Of a stretch of DNA of 64,000 nucleotides, positions 46,848-55,453 are shown piece by piece. Made by a program: the position numbers and the translations under genes. The notes under the pieces were generated by a model. It did no database searches. It had not been told where the DNA came from and saw only the letters and a program-made list of their open reading frames with translations. Location of the stretch: assembly GCF_030389965.1 (NCBI RefSeq), contig NZ_CP128400.1, forward strand, positions 868,001 through 932,000, read 5' to 3'. Source of the DNA: Candidatus Chlorohelix allophototropha (GTDB lineage Bacteria; Chloroflexota; Chloroflexia; Chloroheliales; Chloroheliaceae). How positions within the stretch are numbered: the first letter of the stretch is position 1; each line of letters opens with the position of its first letter.

Positions 46848-48941
46848 TTATTTATCTTTAGGGCGTTTTATTGCCTTATAGGCGCGGTGCAACACAAAAG
46901 TAGCAGTGTCTGTAATGCCTTTTCTGCTTAAAAGCTCTTTCTGCTGCGCAGCAATAACTTCCTCTAAGTGTTTTATATGCTCATTTTTAACCGAAATTTG
47001 AGCCTCACAATGGGAGGCATAATTGCTTAACTCTTCAAGATTGGGATGAACCCCATTGGTCTGGACAGGTTTAGCTTCCAAACGACTCGTTACAATTGCC
47101 AAAGAGTCTTTCAAAGCTTCAATCTGGTTCAATGCCCATTGCAAGCCATGTTCTATCTCTTGCATCCGAAGACCAAAGCTTCGGGAAACCTCGTTTTTAA
47201 GATTTTTCTCTATTTTTAGCCCGGTGTTCTCAAATGCGCGGGCAATCTCTATCATATGGAGATTATCTTCCCGACTTACCAAGCTTTTACCGAGTACAAG
47301 ATAATCTAACCCGCTCTGGAAAAAACCTACCAAAGCATCTTGGGCGCTGGCAACAATCGGCTCATCATGCACATTAAAACTGGTATTGATCAGCATAGGG
47401 AGTCCGGTTTTAGCTTCATACTTATCAATGATAGCATACAATTCTGGATTAACAGCCTTATCAACAAGTTGTGGGCGGGCGGTTCCATCCACGTGAACAA
47501 CCGCCGGGCTGCTTTCTTTCACTTCCGGTTTACACTGTAAACAGATGGTCATAAATTCAGCCGCATGCGTTGAGCCGCTTAATTCCACCTCATCGAATAA
47601 CTCAGGTGCGTTTTCAGCTTTCAGGATAGGCGCAAAAGGCATGAATTCAGTCCGACGCAATTTCTTGTTGAGCCAATCATTCACGCTTGGATCAGTCGCC
47701 TGATAAAGAATGCTCCTATTACCCAACGCGCGAGGACCGAATTCCATATCGCCGGTGGTGCGAACAACGATTTTGCCTTCGCTCAATAATTGAGCCACAA
47801 GCTCAGCCTCATCTTCAATAACCGAAAAATTCACGCCCAATTTGCCAAGTTCTTCAGGCTGATCGGCTATAATCGAACCACCCACATAGAGCTTGCGAAG
47901 TTTTTCCCGATAGAGCGAACAGCCGGTAGCCTCAGACCAGCGCAAGGCAGCTGCACCTAGCGATACGCCTTCATCACCCATGGGAGGGCAAACAAAAATC
48001 TTCTCAAAACCTAATTGTCTTTTGATTTCCAGATTAACCTTGACATTGGCAAAAAACCCGCCAGCCAGAATTATGGCTTTGGCATTGTAGCTCTTCATAG
48101 CCTTGGAAATGATTGAAAGGGTCTTTTTTTCAACCAGTCGCTGAACTGAACGAGCAATATCAATATCGGTATAATCTTTCAATTTATTGCGGTAATATTG
48201 GGCAAGCCCCCGATCAACCTCAAAAGAAGGCGCGTTTTCGGGTACCAGATAATTAACCCAGAAGGTTAAAGGGATTCTATAGGTGGTAAGTTCACCGAAT
48301 ACGTTCCATACAGCTTCTTCACAAGCAGGGTTATCTTTGCCATAGGCAGCTAACCCGGTTATTTTACCTTCGTGAAGAGCCGGTCTGAAGCCAAGCAAAG
48401 CGGTTACATCGGCATAAATCCCGCATAGCGCATTGAAATGCGATACCGAAGCCATGTGTAGAGGTATGATTTCGGTAGGAGTAGCTTTGTAAATACCCAT
48501 ATTCCAAGCACAGTTTGCCGCCCCATAATCGCTGGTAACAATCATTGCCTCTTCAATACCAGCCATATAATAGCCAGCCGCCGCATGTGAAAGATGATGG
48601 TCGAAATAGTGCAAGGGCTTGTCAAATTTTCTATAAATTTCTTTCCAGTTATCAGGGAAAGCAGCAATATCATATTGCGGGGTAGGTCGGGCAAGCAATT
48701 CGTCTTTGTAAACCTCATCAAAATTGCGTAAATCCGCACGCGGTAGCTCTTCCAAATAAGGAATAGAAATTTCATCAATAGTATTCAGATCAACCCGGTT
48801 GAGGGCAAGACGAGGAAAACGCCCATCTTTCTTTAAACGACTAAACCGCTCTTCACTGGCGGCGAATATAAGATTACCACTTTTATCTATAAGCGAAACT
48901 GAGCTATCGTGAGTACCGCTATAGTTTATACCCAAGAACAC
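46848..48941 (-). CDS. NodU/CmcH-type carbamoyltransferase with coiled-coil tail
   Basis: 697 residues from a GTG with AGGAGA 10 bases upstream. The N-terminal Kae1-like domain begins FLGINYSGTHDSSVSLID and has the metal/histidine motif FDHHLSHAAAGYYMAG with VTSDYGAANCAW. The C-terminal domain carries TGDMEFGPRALGNRSILY and LINTSFNVHDEPIV. The enzyme transfers carbamoyl from carbamoyl phosphate to a hydroxyl, as in Nod factors or antibiotics. About 120 extra residues at the end form a charged helix (SVKNEHIKHLEEVIAAQQ), an addition not usual for the family. A surface-glycan acceptor is likely from its neighbours. Confidence 0.88.
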   Translation of the reverse strand: MFLGINYSGTHDSSVSLIDKSGNLIFAASEERFSRLKKDGRFPRLALNRVDLNTIDEISIPYLEELPRADLRNFDEVYKDELLARPTPQYDIAAFPDNWKEIYRKFDKPLHYFDHHLSHAAAGYYMAGIEEAMIVTSDYGAANCAWNMGIYKATPTEIIPLHMASVSHFNALCGIYADVTALLGFRPALHEGKITGLAAYGKDNPACEEAVWNVFGELTTYRIPLTFWVNYLVPENAPSFEVDRGLAQYYRNKLKDYTDIDIARSVQRLVEKKTLSIISKAMKSYNAKAIILAGGFFANVKVNLEIKRQLGFEKIFVCPPMGDEGVSLGAAALRWSEATGCSLYREKLRKLYVGGSIIADQPEELGKLGVNFSVIEDEAELVAQLLSEGKIVVRTTGDMEFGPRALGNRSILYQATDPSVNDWLNKKLRRTEFMPFAPILKAENAPELFDEVELSGSTHAAEFMTICLQCKPEVKESSPAVVHVDGTARPQLVDKAVNPELYAIIDKYEAKTGLPMLINTSFNVHDEPIVASAQDALVGFFQSGLDYLVLGKSLVSREDNLHMIEIARAFENTGLKIEKNLKNEVSRSFGLRMQEIEHGLQWALNQIEALKDSLAIVTSRLEAKPVQTNGVHPNLEELSNYASHCEAQISVKNEHIKHLEEVIAAQQKELLSRKGITDTATFVLHRAYKAIKRPKDK

Positions 48942-49091
48942 GGTTTTAAGTTCTCCTAACTTTGGTTGAAGCAGTTCTCTCTTATGGAAATATAAGCATA
49001 TTTGTGCTTCTTGAATCACCCTATCGCAAAATCATTATAAGGACTAGGGGGATACTTGGCAATTGCGGGGTACTCTCTGAGTAAGCTGAGG

Positions 49092-50570
49092 CTAATTTCG
49101 TTTAAGCAACATAAATTCACCCTGTTCTGCCTGAATCTTCCAAGCAGGGTCGGCAAGCACTTCTTTGACTAAATCCATTTCTTTACCGCCATCGCCACGT
49201 TTCCAAGCAAATATATATTGCGCGTCTTTTTCCGGGTGCATCGAATAGAGGGTCATTCGCTTGAAGAGCCATAGACCCTGACGGGGGGGAACTAGTGGTG
49301 CCCAAGTATTGGTGATAGCCAGCGGCGCATCGTTTGGTATTTGCGCTAACAAAGCTTTGCCATCTGCCCATTGAGGCTGTTCTTTTATCAGTTGCTTGAA
49401 CTTATTTGGACCGGCTATATTTACCGCTAACGTAACTACCAGCGCAACTGCAAGCAGTAACGGCACGGTTTTTTCTTTTAGAAAGCGCGTAAGACGAAGA
49501 TTGTATTTTATTTTCTCAAGAGTAAAGATTGTAGCAGTTACAAGCCATGGCACTATCGAACCCTGATAATGATAGTCGAAGGCATTCCATTGGGTAGAGC
49601 GGGTTGAAAGCAGATTCAAAGCTAATGAGGGCAGCGCCATCAACAATACGGTTGGGCTACCCAACGGCAGAAACAGGAACGGCAAGAGCAAGCAAGGGAT
49701 ATACAATAACTTATCGGTCAGAACCTTGTCAGTAGGAATCAAAGCGGATAAGCCTTTTACCGGGTCAGTTATCGCGTTAAACAAGGTGGCTTGTGGCGAA
49801 CCACCCGGATAGTTTTCGCCCAGCGCAATTGTCCCCGCTGCGGCGTTGGCAGGGATAATCAGATAAACCGCTACCCCAAACCAGATTGCCCCAAGCAATG
49901 CCGGACTCGCTATATACCGCCAGCCTTTTCCTTGCTGCCTATGTTTGAGCCAACCATACAAGGCTAACATTATCAGCACCAGCCCGTTTTCAGGGCGACA
50001 CATTAATGCTAGTACCGAGAAAGTGATAAATTGCGAGAAGCCATTTTTTTCGTAATAGTAAAAGGCGAACAGCAGAAAGCTCATGGCAAAAGGGCGCTCA
50101 CGTAACTCGTAGAGATTGCCGTTCTGCACTGAAAGTAGCAGTAGATATAGCAACGCTATGCCCAAGCCAGCCCATTGGCTTTGTAGCCGTTCGCGTGCTA
50201 ACCAGAATACGGGCAGCGCACCCAACGCCACCACCACCGTTTCTACCAACAAAAGCATTAGGGGGGACTGCCATAGGGCATAAAAGGGCGCAAGTAAAGC
50301 ATAAACCAACATCACATCGGTGCCTAGCAACGATCGGCTGAAATCGGTGCCGGACACCTCCAGAAACCGCCCGTTGAGCGTGTTCCAAGTAGCCTGTTGG
50401 TAAAACGCAAGGTCAAAGCCATCCAGATAGTGGTTCAAGCGAAAAGCTAACAACCACATAATGACGGCTACATAAGCCGACATCAAAAGCAGGAGCAAAA
50501 AATAAAATCTACCCGCAACAAAGGCTGCGGGTAGATCTGAAAAAGCTTTTCTTCTTTCGGCAAATGCCAT
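49092..50570 (-). CDS. DUF2079 polytopic membrane protein
   Basis: About 492 residues with ten or more membrane helices. The first loop has LDGFDLAFYQQATWNTLNGR, the DUF2079 signature, which resembles the acceptor-side loop of GT-C glycosyltransferases. LYELRERPFAMSFLLFAFYY follows. The C-terminal 90 residues are soluble. The chosen ATG lies just after the upstream stop; an ATG at 50621 would add 17 residues and overlap the Tat-protein gene by 29 bases. Neither start has a strong Shine-Dalgarno. A role in cell-surface glycan synthesis is probable but unproven. Confidence 0.8.
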   Translation of the reverse strand: MAFAERRKAFSDLPAAFVAGRFYFLLLLLMSAYVAVIMWLLAFRLNHYLDGFDLAFYQQATWNTLNGRFLEVSGTDFSRSLLGTDVMLVYALLAPFYALWQSPLMLLLVETVVVALGALPVFWLARERLQSQWAGLGIALLYLLLLSVQNGNLYELRERPFAMSFLLFAFYYYEKNGFSQFITFSVLALMCRPENGLVLIMLALYGWLKHRQQGKGWRYIASPALLGAIWFGVAVYLIIPANAAAGTIALGENYPGGSPQATLFNAITDPVKGLSALIPTDKVLTDKLLYIPCLLLPFLFLPLGSPTVLLMALPSLALNLLSTRSTQWNAFDYHYQGSIVPWLVTATIFTLEKIKYNLRLTRFLKEKTVPLLLAVALVVTLAVNIAGPNKFKQLIKEQPQWADGKALLAQIPNDAPLAITNTWAPLVPPRQGLWLFKRMTLYSMHPEKDAQYIFAWKRGDGGKEMDLVKEVLADPAWKIQAEQGEFMLLKRN

Positions 50571-50592
50571 TAAAAAGTTACCGGCTTTACTT

Positions 50593-51597
50593 TTAGTTAC
50601 CTTCGTAATAGCCAATAACATCCATTACAACGTTGCAATTGCGCTGAGTAGCTAAGCAAATATAGCCGGGATTAGCATCAGATGCAGTCGAAACTTTGCA
50701 ATAGAAGGTAACGGTACTAAGTGTACTGGGATTAGCAGTAACAAACGCAACACCGCGGGTAGAATCCGCCATCGGAAAAGAGGAATTTCTCTTCCAGAGA
50801 GTAGCATAATTGTATGTATCGCTGGAATAGACGGTCATGATACCAAAAACACCGGCAACGCCAGTGGCAGGGATAGCGCCCATTCCCCAGATTGGAATAT
50901 TTTTGGTATAGGTAGCATTTGTCTCAATACCGGATGGTACACCGTTGGGCGCGCCAACCGCTTGGAAACCGACCATTCTGACACCAGCAGCAGTATTTAC
51001 ACCTGACTCAGTATCGAAAACACGCACCGGGCTATCGAGGAAGGTCAGGTTGCCCAAACCCTTATTGTCCAGCAATTTGCGCCATTTTGAGGGAGTCCCA
51101 GACTGACCGGTGGCATAGCAATACCAAAGTGCACCGTTAGAATCTACGTATAATTCACCTTGCTGGTGATAGACTGGAGTTACAGTATCATCAGCTGGAG
51201 CAGTGGTGGAGCCAGTCGCAACAGCCGCAGGCTCAAGATAAACATTCGCGAAACCGCCCTTCATGAATTTTCCGGCATAACCTTTAGTACCGGGGGTAGC
51301 TTCAATTGCATTATCAGAAGGGGTTTCGGCGTGTGCATTATTAGCAAAATTGCTTGCCACCAGTGATAAAGCACCGATTCCGGCAACTCCGCCGGCTAAC
51401 TTCTTAAGCATACGACGGCGCGATGTAGGAGCCGCACTAGCTTCAAAACGGCTATTTTCAGATGCCGAGAGTTGACCGCGCAAGAATGAAGCCTCATCTT
51501 TATAATTCTTGAGTTCGGTTTCTAGCGCCTCCAGGCGTTTCCATAATGCCTCATTTGTCAGATCAGGCTGGTTACGATCCTGTTGATTAAATGCCAT
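50593..51597 (-). CDS. Tat-type exported protein with N-terminal coiled coil
   Basis: 334 residues. Residues 12-50 form a charged helix (LWKRLEALETELKNYKDEAS). A twin-arginine-like signal follows: TSRRRMLKKLAGG, a hydrophobic stretch and the cleavage-like NAHAE near residue 92. The mature part has a short segment typical of surface proteins (GELYVDSNGALWYCYATG) and a C-terminal domain with SPVRVFDTESGVN and NVVMDVIGYYEG, known from Chloroflexota and actinobacterial cell-surface proteins. The 55-residue cytoplasmic extension before the Tat signal is unusual. It is upstream of the DUF2079 gene. Confidence 0.75.
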   Translation of the reverse strand: MAFNQQDRNQPDLTNEALWKRLEALETELKNYKDEASFLRGQLSASENSRFEASAAPTSRRRMLKKLAGGVAGIGALSLVASNFANNAHAETPSDNAIEATPGTKGYAGKFMKGGFANVYLEPAAVATGSTTAPADDTVTPVYHQQGELYVDSNGALWYCYATGQSGTPSKWRKLLDNKGLGNLTFLDSPVRVFDTESGVNTAAGVRMVGFQAVGAPNGVPSGIETNATYTKNIPIWGMGAIPATGVAGVFGIMTVYSSDTYNYATLWKRNSSFPMADSTRGVAFVTANPSTLSTVTFYCKVSTASDANPGYICLATQRNCNVVMDVIGYYEGN

Positions 51598-51913
51598 CGA
51601 AGAATGCCTCCTGGTAACTTTCGGGGGTAAACCCGATAAGCTAATGAATTTACGCAGAACAAACTTAGAATTGAATTATTACATTAATATATTATGCAAC
51701 CTAATTATAGACCTTTCATATAGAGTTATAATAATCTATTAATTTGAGCATTGCAACTTTTGAAGGTGACAGAATATTCAGATAATGTAGCCAATATTGA
51801 CTATTTTTAGTGTTCAAAACGCTAAAAAAATGGTATCATACATAAATAAATATTGCAGTCTCATTATTACGATATATTTCAAATTGGTAATCATTTCAAG
51901 AGAGATTCAGGGA
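51598..51913. other. AT-rich intergenic gap between divergent genes
   Basis: 316 bases with the promoters for the Tat protein (minus) and the response regulator (plus). A TTGACT at 51796-51801 has no well-placed -10 partner. No RNA gene or terminator seen. Confidence 0.4.
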
Positions 51914-52690
51914 ATGAGCCTTCCCGAAGAGCAAAACAAGCCAGAAACTTATACCAATAAGTCCAAAAAAATCAGGTACGATCTGGCTAAAATTCGCGCA
52001 TCTGAGCCTCCACGTATTTTGCTGGTAGATGATGATTCCGCTACGCAGGAAAGCCTTGCTTATGTGCTGCGTAAGGAAGGCTACAAAGTAGCAGTTGCCA
52101 GCAACGGTGAGGAAGGCTTGCATTTGCTGGACGAGTTTTCGCCTGATGTTTTGTGTATTGACTATATGATGCCGGGAATGGATGGTCAAGAACTAGCAAG
52201 ACGAATACGCGACCGCCATGATTTGCTTTATATCCCCATAGTAATGCTAACTGCCGCCGGAAACATCGAAAGCATTAGGCTTGCCAGCCTGAATAGCGGG
52301 GTGGACGCTTATCTGAACAAACCTATCTCCAAAGAAGAGTTGAAAGTCACCATTGTTAGCATGTTGCGGATTAAAGCCGCACAGGACAAAATGCTCGAAG
52401 CTTTGGATAAGGTTGCCGAAGTTCAGGATGAATTACTTTTGTATGAGCGGGAGAAAAGCCAACTTGAAGCAATTCAAGGGATAATTGCCGCTTTCACCGG
52501 AGAACTTACCCAACCTTTGAAAGTAGCTATGATGGCGGTTGATAAGTTAACCGGGTTGGTGGAACAGGATACCGAAATAAGCTTCGAATCAAAAACCAGC
52601 AAGGAAATATACCTCAAAATCATTAAAGATGCTCTTGGGAAAGCACAATCAGCTCTGTTACGCCTGAGCGAGGAGAAACAGGTACATTAG
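51914..52690 (+). CDS. response regulator with degenerate DHp-like output domain
   Basis: 258 residues. The receiver (about 33-150) has acidic D39-D41, phosphoacceptor D83 (CIDYMMPGMDG), T113 and K136 (LNKPIS), so it should be phosphorylated. A helical linker follows. Residues 185-215 then resemble a histidine-kinase dimerisation helix: GELTQPL aligns with the usual HELNQPL, with Gly196 in place of the phosphorylated His. No ATPase domain and no DNA-binding domain follow. The output is probably protein-protein contact. The stop shares a base with the GTG of the following lipoprotein gene, so the two are tightly coupled. Confidence 0.82.
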   Translation: MSLPEEQNKPETYTNKSKKIRYDLAKIRASEPPRILLVDDDSATQESLAYVLRKEGYKVAVASNGEEGLHLLDEFSPDVLCIDYMMPGMDGQELARRIRDRHDLLYIPIVMLTAAGNIESIRLASLNSGVDAYLNKPISKEELKVTIVSMLRIKAAQDKMLEALDKVAEVQDELLLYEREKSQLEAIQGIIAAFTGELTQPLKVAMMAVDKLTGLVEQDTEISFESKTSKEIYLKIIKDALGKAQSALLRLSEEKQVH

Positions 52691-53655
52691 TGTTCTCCCG
52701 GCGCACGTTGCAAAAGCTCACTCTGGTACTTTTTCTATTTCTGCCAATATTTCTATTAGCTGGCTGTTCGCTGGATCGAAAGGAAAGCGAAACCCGCTGG
52801 TTTGTGGTAGCAGTTGATCAGAGTCTGGAACAGGATGGCTTAATCACAAAACTTATCCCTACCTTTGAAAAAGAAAACAACGTAAAAGTTAAGCTGCTTC
52901 CAGTCGATACCAGCGAAGCAATACGCTATGCTAAAGCAGGCGGCGTGGATGTTTTGTTGGTTAGTGGTGGGGATGAGCTACTCAAGTTCGCAGGAGAAGC
53001 GCCACCAGTCAAGCCCTTTTCTGGTATCCCCGACCCGACCCCAACCGCAGCCCCGCAACCAACCCCAACGCCTACCGCCCTACCATTTGAAATGCCCTTT
53101 GCCGAACGAAAACAGGTGCTATGGAGTCAACTGGTTATGATAGCGCCTGCCAACGACCCTGCCGGAATTGCCTTGCAACCTAATGTGGCGAAAGGACTTC
53201 AGCGCATAGCCGACCTTAATGCACTCTACTTTGTAGCAGGACGAGAACCGGGATTGATAAGTCAAGTAGAAAACCTCTGGAAGTTGATGGGTAAATACGA
53301 TATCCCATCCCGTGGTAAGGGCTACAAGGTAGAAGATGTAGGCATGACCGAGTTATTGCGTATAGCCGAGAACGCACACGGTTATGCAATTATACCGCTT
53401 AATGTGTACTTAAATAATCGACAAGAAGGTAAATCAAAAATCATTTTTGATAAAGATTATGCGTTATATTTAGGCTATGAAGCAACGATTCGCAATTATA
53501 TCAGTATCCCCGGTCAGAACATTAATCTTTCTAGAAAGTTTGTGGACTTTCTGCAATCAGACTCCACCCAAAACATTATTACAGACTATACTAATGATAA
53601 TGGTCAAACCCATCCATATCGCCCCTACTGGTTCCCAGTCTACATTCCACGTTAA
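52690..53655 (+). CDS. TupA-like substrate-binding lipoprotein with altered ligand pocket
   Basis: 321 residues. Signal peptide with lipobox FLLAGCSLD. The periplasmic-binding-protein fold follows the tungstate-binding TupA layout (GGVDVLLVSG, VMIAPANDPAGI, HGYAIIPLNVY). The TupA ligand motifs are replaced: TTTS near the N-terminus reads VDQS, and the RGDxSGTH segment reads GREPGLISQ. A Pro/Thr-rich insert of about 25 residues (PDPTPTAAPQPTPTPT) splits the domain. No TupB/TupC genes are present. It is co-translated with the response regulator and may be a sensor rather than a transporter component; that is inference. Confidence 0.8.
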   Translation: MFSRRTLQKLTLVLFLFLPIFLLAGCSLDRKESETRWFVVAVDQSLEQDGLITKLIPTFEKENNVKVKLLPVDTSEAIRYAKAGGVDVLLVSGGDELLKFAGEAPPVKPFSGIPDPTPTAAPQPTPTPTALPFEMPFAERKQVLWSQLVMIAPANDPAGIALQPNVAKGLQRIADLNALYFVAGREPGLISQVENLWKLMGKYDIPSRGKGYKVEDVGMTELLRIAENAHGYAIIPLNVYLNNRQEGKSKIIFDKDYALYLGYEATIRNYISIPGQNINLSRKFVDFLQSDSTQNIITDYTNDNGQTHPYRPYWFPVYIPR

Positions 53656-54026
53656 CTTAAACCATTGACCCTGTTTCTAGTACCTGCTGGTACTTTTATA
53701 CTATTTCACCTTAATATGTATGTTTCCCGGCAACTTTTACCTTTTTTACGCATTAATAGAGTATGTCGCAGTTTTCAAGGAAATATTAACAATACGGACA
53801 GGGCAATATAAGTCAGACCATCGTCACTACCAACATACTACCAAAGTAGTATAGCTTAAATCACAAATCCCAGTAAAATAATAATTAATAGTTAGTTCAG
53901 TATAAAAGTGAAATTCATCACAGCAGCGCGTTGATATTTCTGGTTAAATACATGCGGCATTAACCATTTTTGGCAATTCTCGGCTACCTACCCCAATTAA
54001 ACATTGTAAAGGGTGAGGGTGTAAAA
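53656..54026. other. intergenic gap with a small terminator
   Basis: 371 bases. At 53679-53698 a 6-bp hairpin AGTACC-TGCT-GGTACT followed by TTTT probably ends the lipoprotein transcript. The rest is AT-rich with a minor inverted pair near 53832-53857 (ATACTACCAAAGTAGTAT). The next gene's GAGGG site lies at the end. No RNA gene seen. Confidence 0.45.
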
Positions 54027-54650
54027 ATGATAGTACAACAAGTTAGAACACATAAAACTTACTCCGGTTTCTATCTTCTGTCTCTTTTAGCACTTGCATT
54101 ATTGGCATTGGCTGTTCTTATACTGTTTTTCTTCAATACCAGCCGAACAAGTGCTGATACATCGGGTAATTATGTCGAATTTCGCAACGACCTTAACCAT
54201 TTTTCTATCAGTTACCCGGCTAATTGGCAAGTAAATGCAGGAAATGAGAAAGCCGGGGTCACCACCATTACCTCAATGTTACCGGTTGATGTACAAGAAG
54301 GCGGGTTGATTGACCCAAACCGCTATCGCCAGAATACCGGCGTTGACCCAATGCAAAACTTTAGCAAGATTGATGTGCTAAGTTACGCAGTGGAAAGCGG
54401 TGCTAACGTGCGTGATTTCGTAACTGCCCATGCGCCCTACGGAACAACCGGAAACTTCACCGAAGAGACGGTGGATGGTGTGACTGCATTGCGCTTGGAT
54501 GTTAATATGGCAGAGGCAACCGCAGGACACGAGATGTCGAAAATCTACACCAGCGTTTATTTAACTAAAGGCAATCGTGGCTACATTATTGCAGGGTTCG
54601 CTTCACCGGATACCTTCAGTAAGATAGTAAGCAGCTTCAAAGCTTTTTAG
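54027..54650 (+). CDS. membrane-anchored PsbP-like protein
   Basis: 207 residues from the ATG following GAGGGTGT. A single N-terminal membrane helix (residues 13-40) is followed by an external domain opening FRNDLNHFSISYPANWQVN, the typical start of PsbP/MOG1-like alpha-beta folds. It continues through TVDGVTALRLDVNMAEA to the end. The fold is common in secreted proteins of unknown role. A terminator follows the stop. Confidence 0.75.
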   Translation: MIVQQVRTHKTYSGFYLLSLLALALLALAVLILFFFNTSRTSADTSGNYVEFRNDLNHFSISYPANWQVNAGNEKAGVTTITSMLPVDVQEGGLIDPNRYRQNTGVDPMQNFSKIDVLSYAVESGANVRDFVTAHAPYGTTGNFTEETVDGVTALRLDVNMAEATAGHEMSKIYTSVYLTKGNRGYIIAGFASPDTFSKIVSSFKAF

Positions 54651-54676
54651 ATAAATAACAAGAAAGTATTCTCTAG

Positions 54677-54706
54677 CAAGGGGTGCAATGCCCCTTGTGT
54701 TTTTGG
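54677..54706 (+). terminator. rho-independent terminator after the PsbP-like gene
   Basis: CAAGGGG and CCCCTTG form a 7-bp perfect stem with a 7-base loop, followed by TGTTTTTGG. Confidence 0.8.
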
Positions 54707-54750
54707 TTTGAGTATAGGAGATTTTTGTTAGAGGGGATATGTTGCCTTTG

Positions 54751-55452
54751 CTATTCGATTGGTTTTTCTGAGGCAGCAATTGTTAGATTTTCTCCGGTAC
54801 TGGCAAGAAATACCTCCAGCGAAAGCTCGATATGAAGTCGTGTAATACGTTCAGCCGCTACAGGGTCGCCAGACCTTATCGCTTCCAATAATTCGCGATG
54901 TTCAGCTTCAATTTCGGCAGTACGCCACGCTCCCAACCAGATGTTATGGAAGGGCATGCGCTTCCATAGGTCGGTAATCAATTGCTTAAGTAAAGGCATT
55001 GCCGCTTCCTCATACAAGAGCAAATGCAAAGTGCGGTTCAGGTTCGCTGCTTCCTCTATATTCTTATTATCTATAGCGTGGTTCAAACCTTGCTGAATTT
55101 CTTCAAGCTGTTCTAGCAAACGGGTTCGCCGCGAATCATCGCCTTTCAAACGTACCACCGCTTCTTTGGCGGCATAGGCTTCAAGCAAGGCACGCAAGCG
55201 GTAATATTCAACCGCTTCCTGAGCAGTCAGGCGTGTTACAAACACACCTTGATGCGGCACCGAAGTAACCAAGCCTTCCGCCTCTAACAAACGCAAGGCT
55301 TCGCGCACTGGCGTGCTGCTTATCTGGAAACGTGCCGCCAGTTCTTCCTGCCGCAACTTTTGACCGGGCTGTAATTCGCCACTGGCTATCGCCGCCCGCA
55401 ACTGTTCCACTATATAATCCCGTTTGAGGAAATAGCGCACCGTTTCGCTCAT
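54751..55452 (-). CDS. GntR-family (FCD) transcriptional regulator
   Basis: 233 residues. The winged helix covers residues 8-75 (LRQEELAARFQISSTPVREA and LRLLEAEGLVTSVPHQGVFV). The FCD ligand domain follows, with the metal-binding Asp/His positions plausible (EANLNRTLHLLLYEEA and EHRELLEAIRSGD). Such regulators bind small organic acids and usually repress their own operon. The ATG lies 1 base after the MFS stop with GAGGTT across the junction. The perfect palindrome upstream of the operon is the obvious candidate operator. Confidence 0.9.
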   Translation of the reverse strand: MSETVRYFLKRDYIVEQLRAAIASGELQPGQKLRQEELAARFQISSTPVREALRLLEAEGLVTSVPHQGVFVTRLTAQEAVEYYRLRALLEAYAAKEAVVRLKGDDSRRTRLLEQLEEIQQGLNHAIDNKNIEEAANLNRTLHLLLYEEAAMPLLKQLITDLWKRMPFHNIWLGAWRTAEIEAEHRELLEAIRSGDPVAAERITRLHIELSLEVFLASTGENLTIAASEKPIE

Positions 55453-55453
55453 T

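Noticed and set aside
52690-53655. Calling this a functional tungstate transporter component (tupA)
   Set aside because: Ligand motifs are replaced and no permease or ATPase gene is adjacent.
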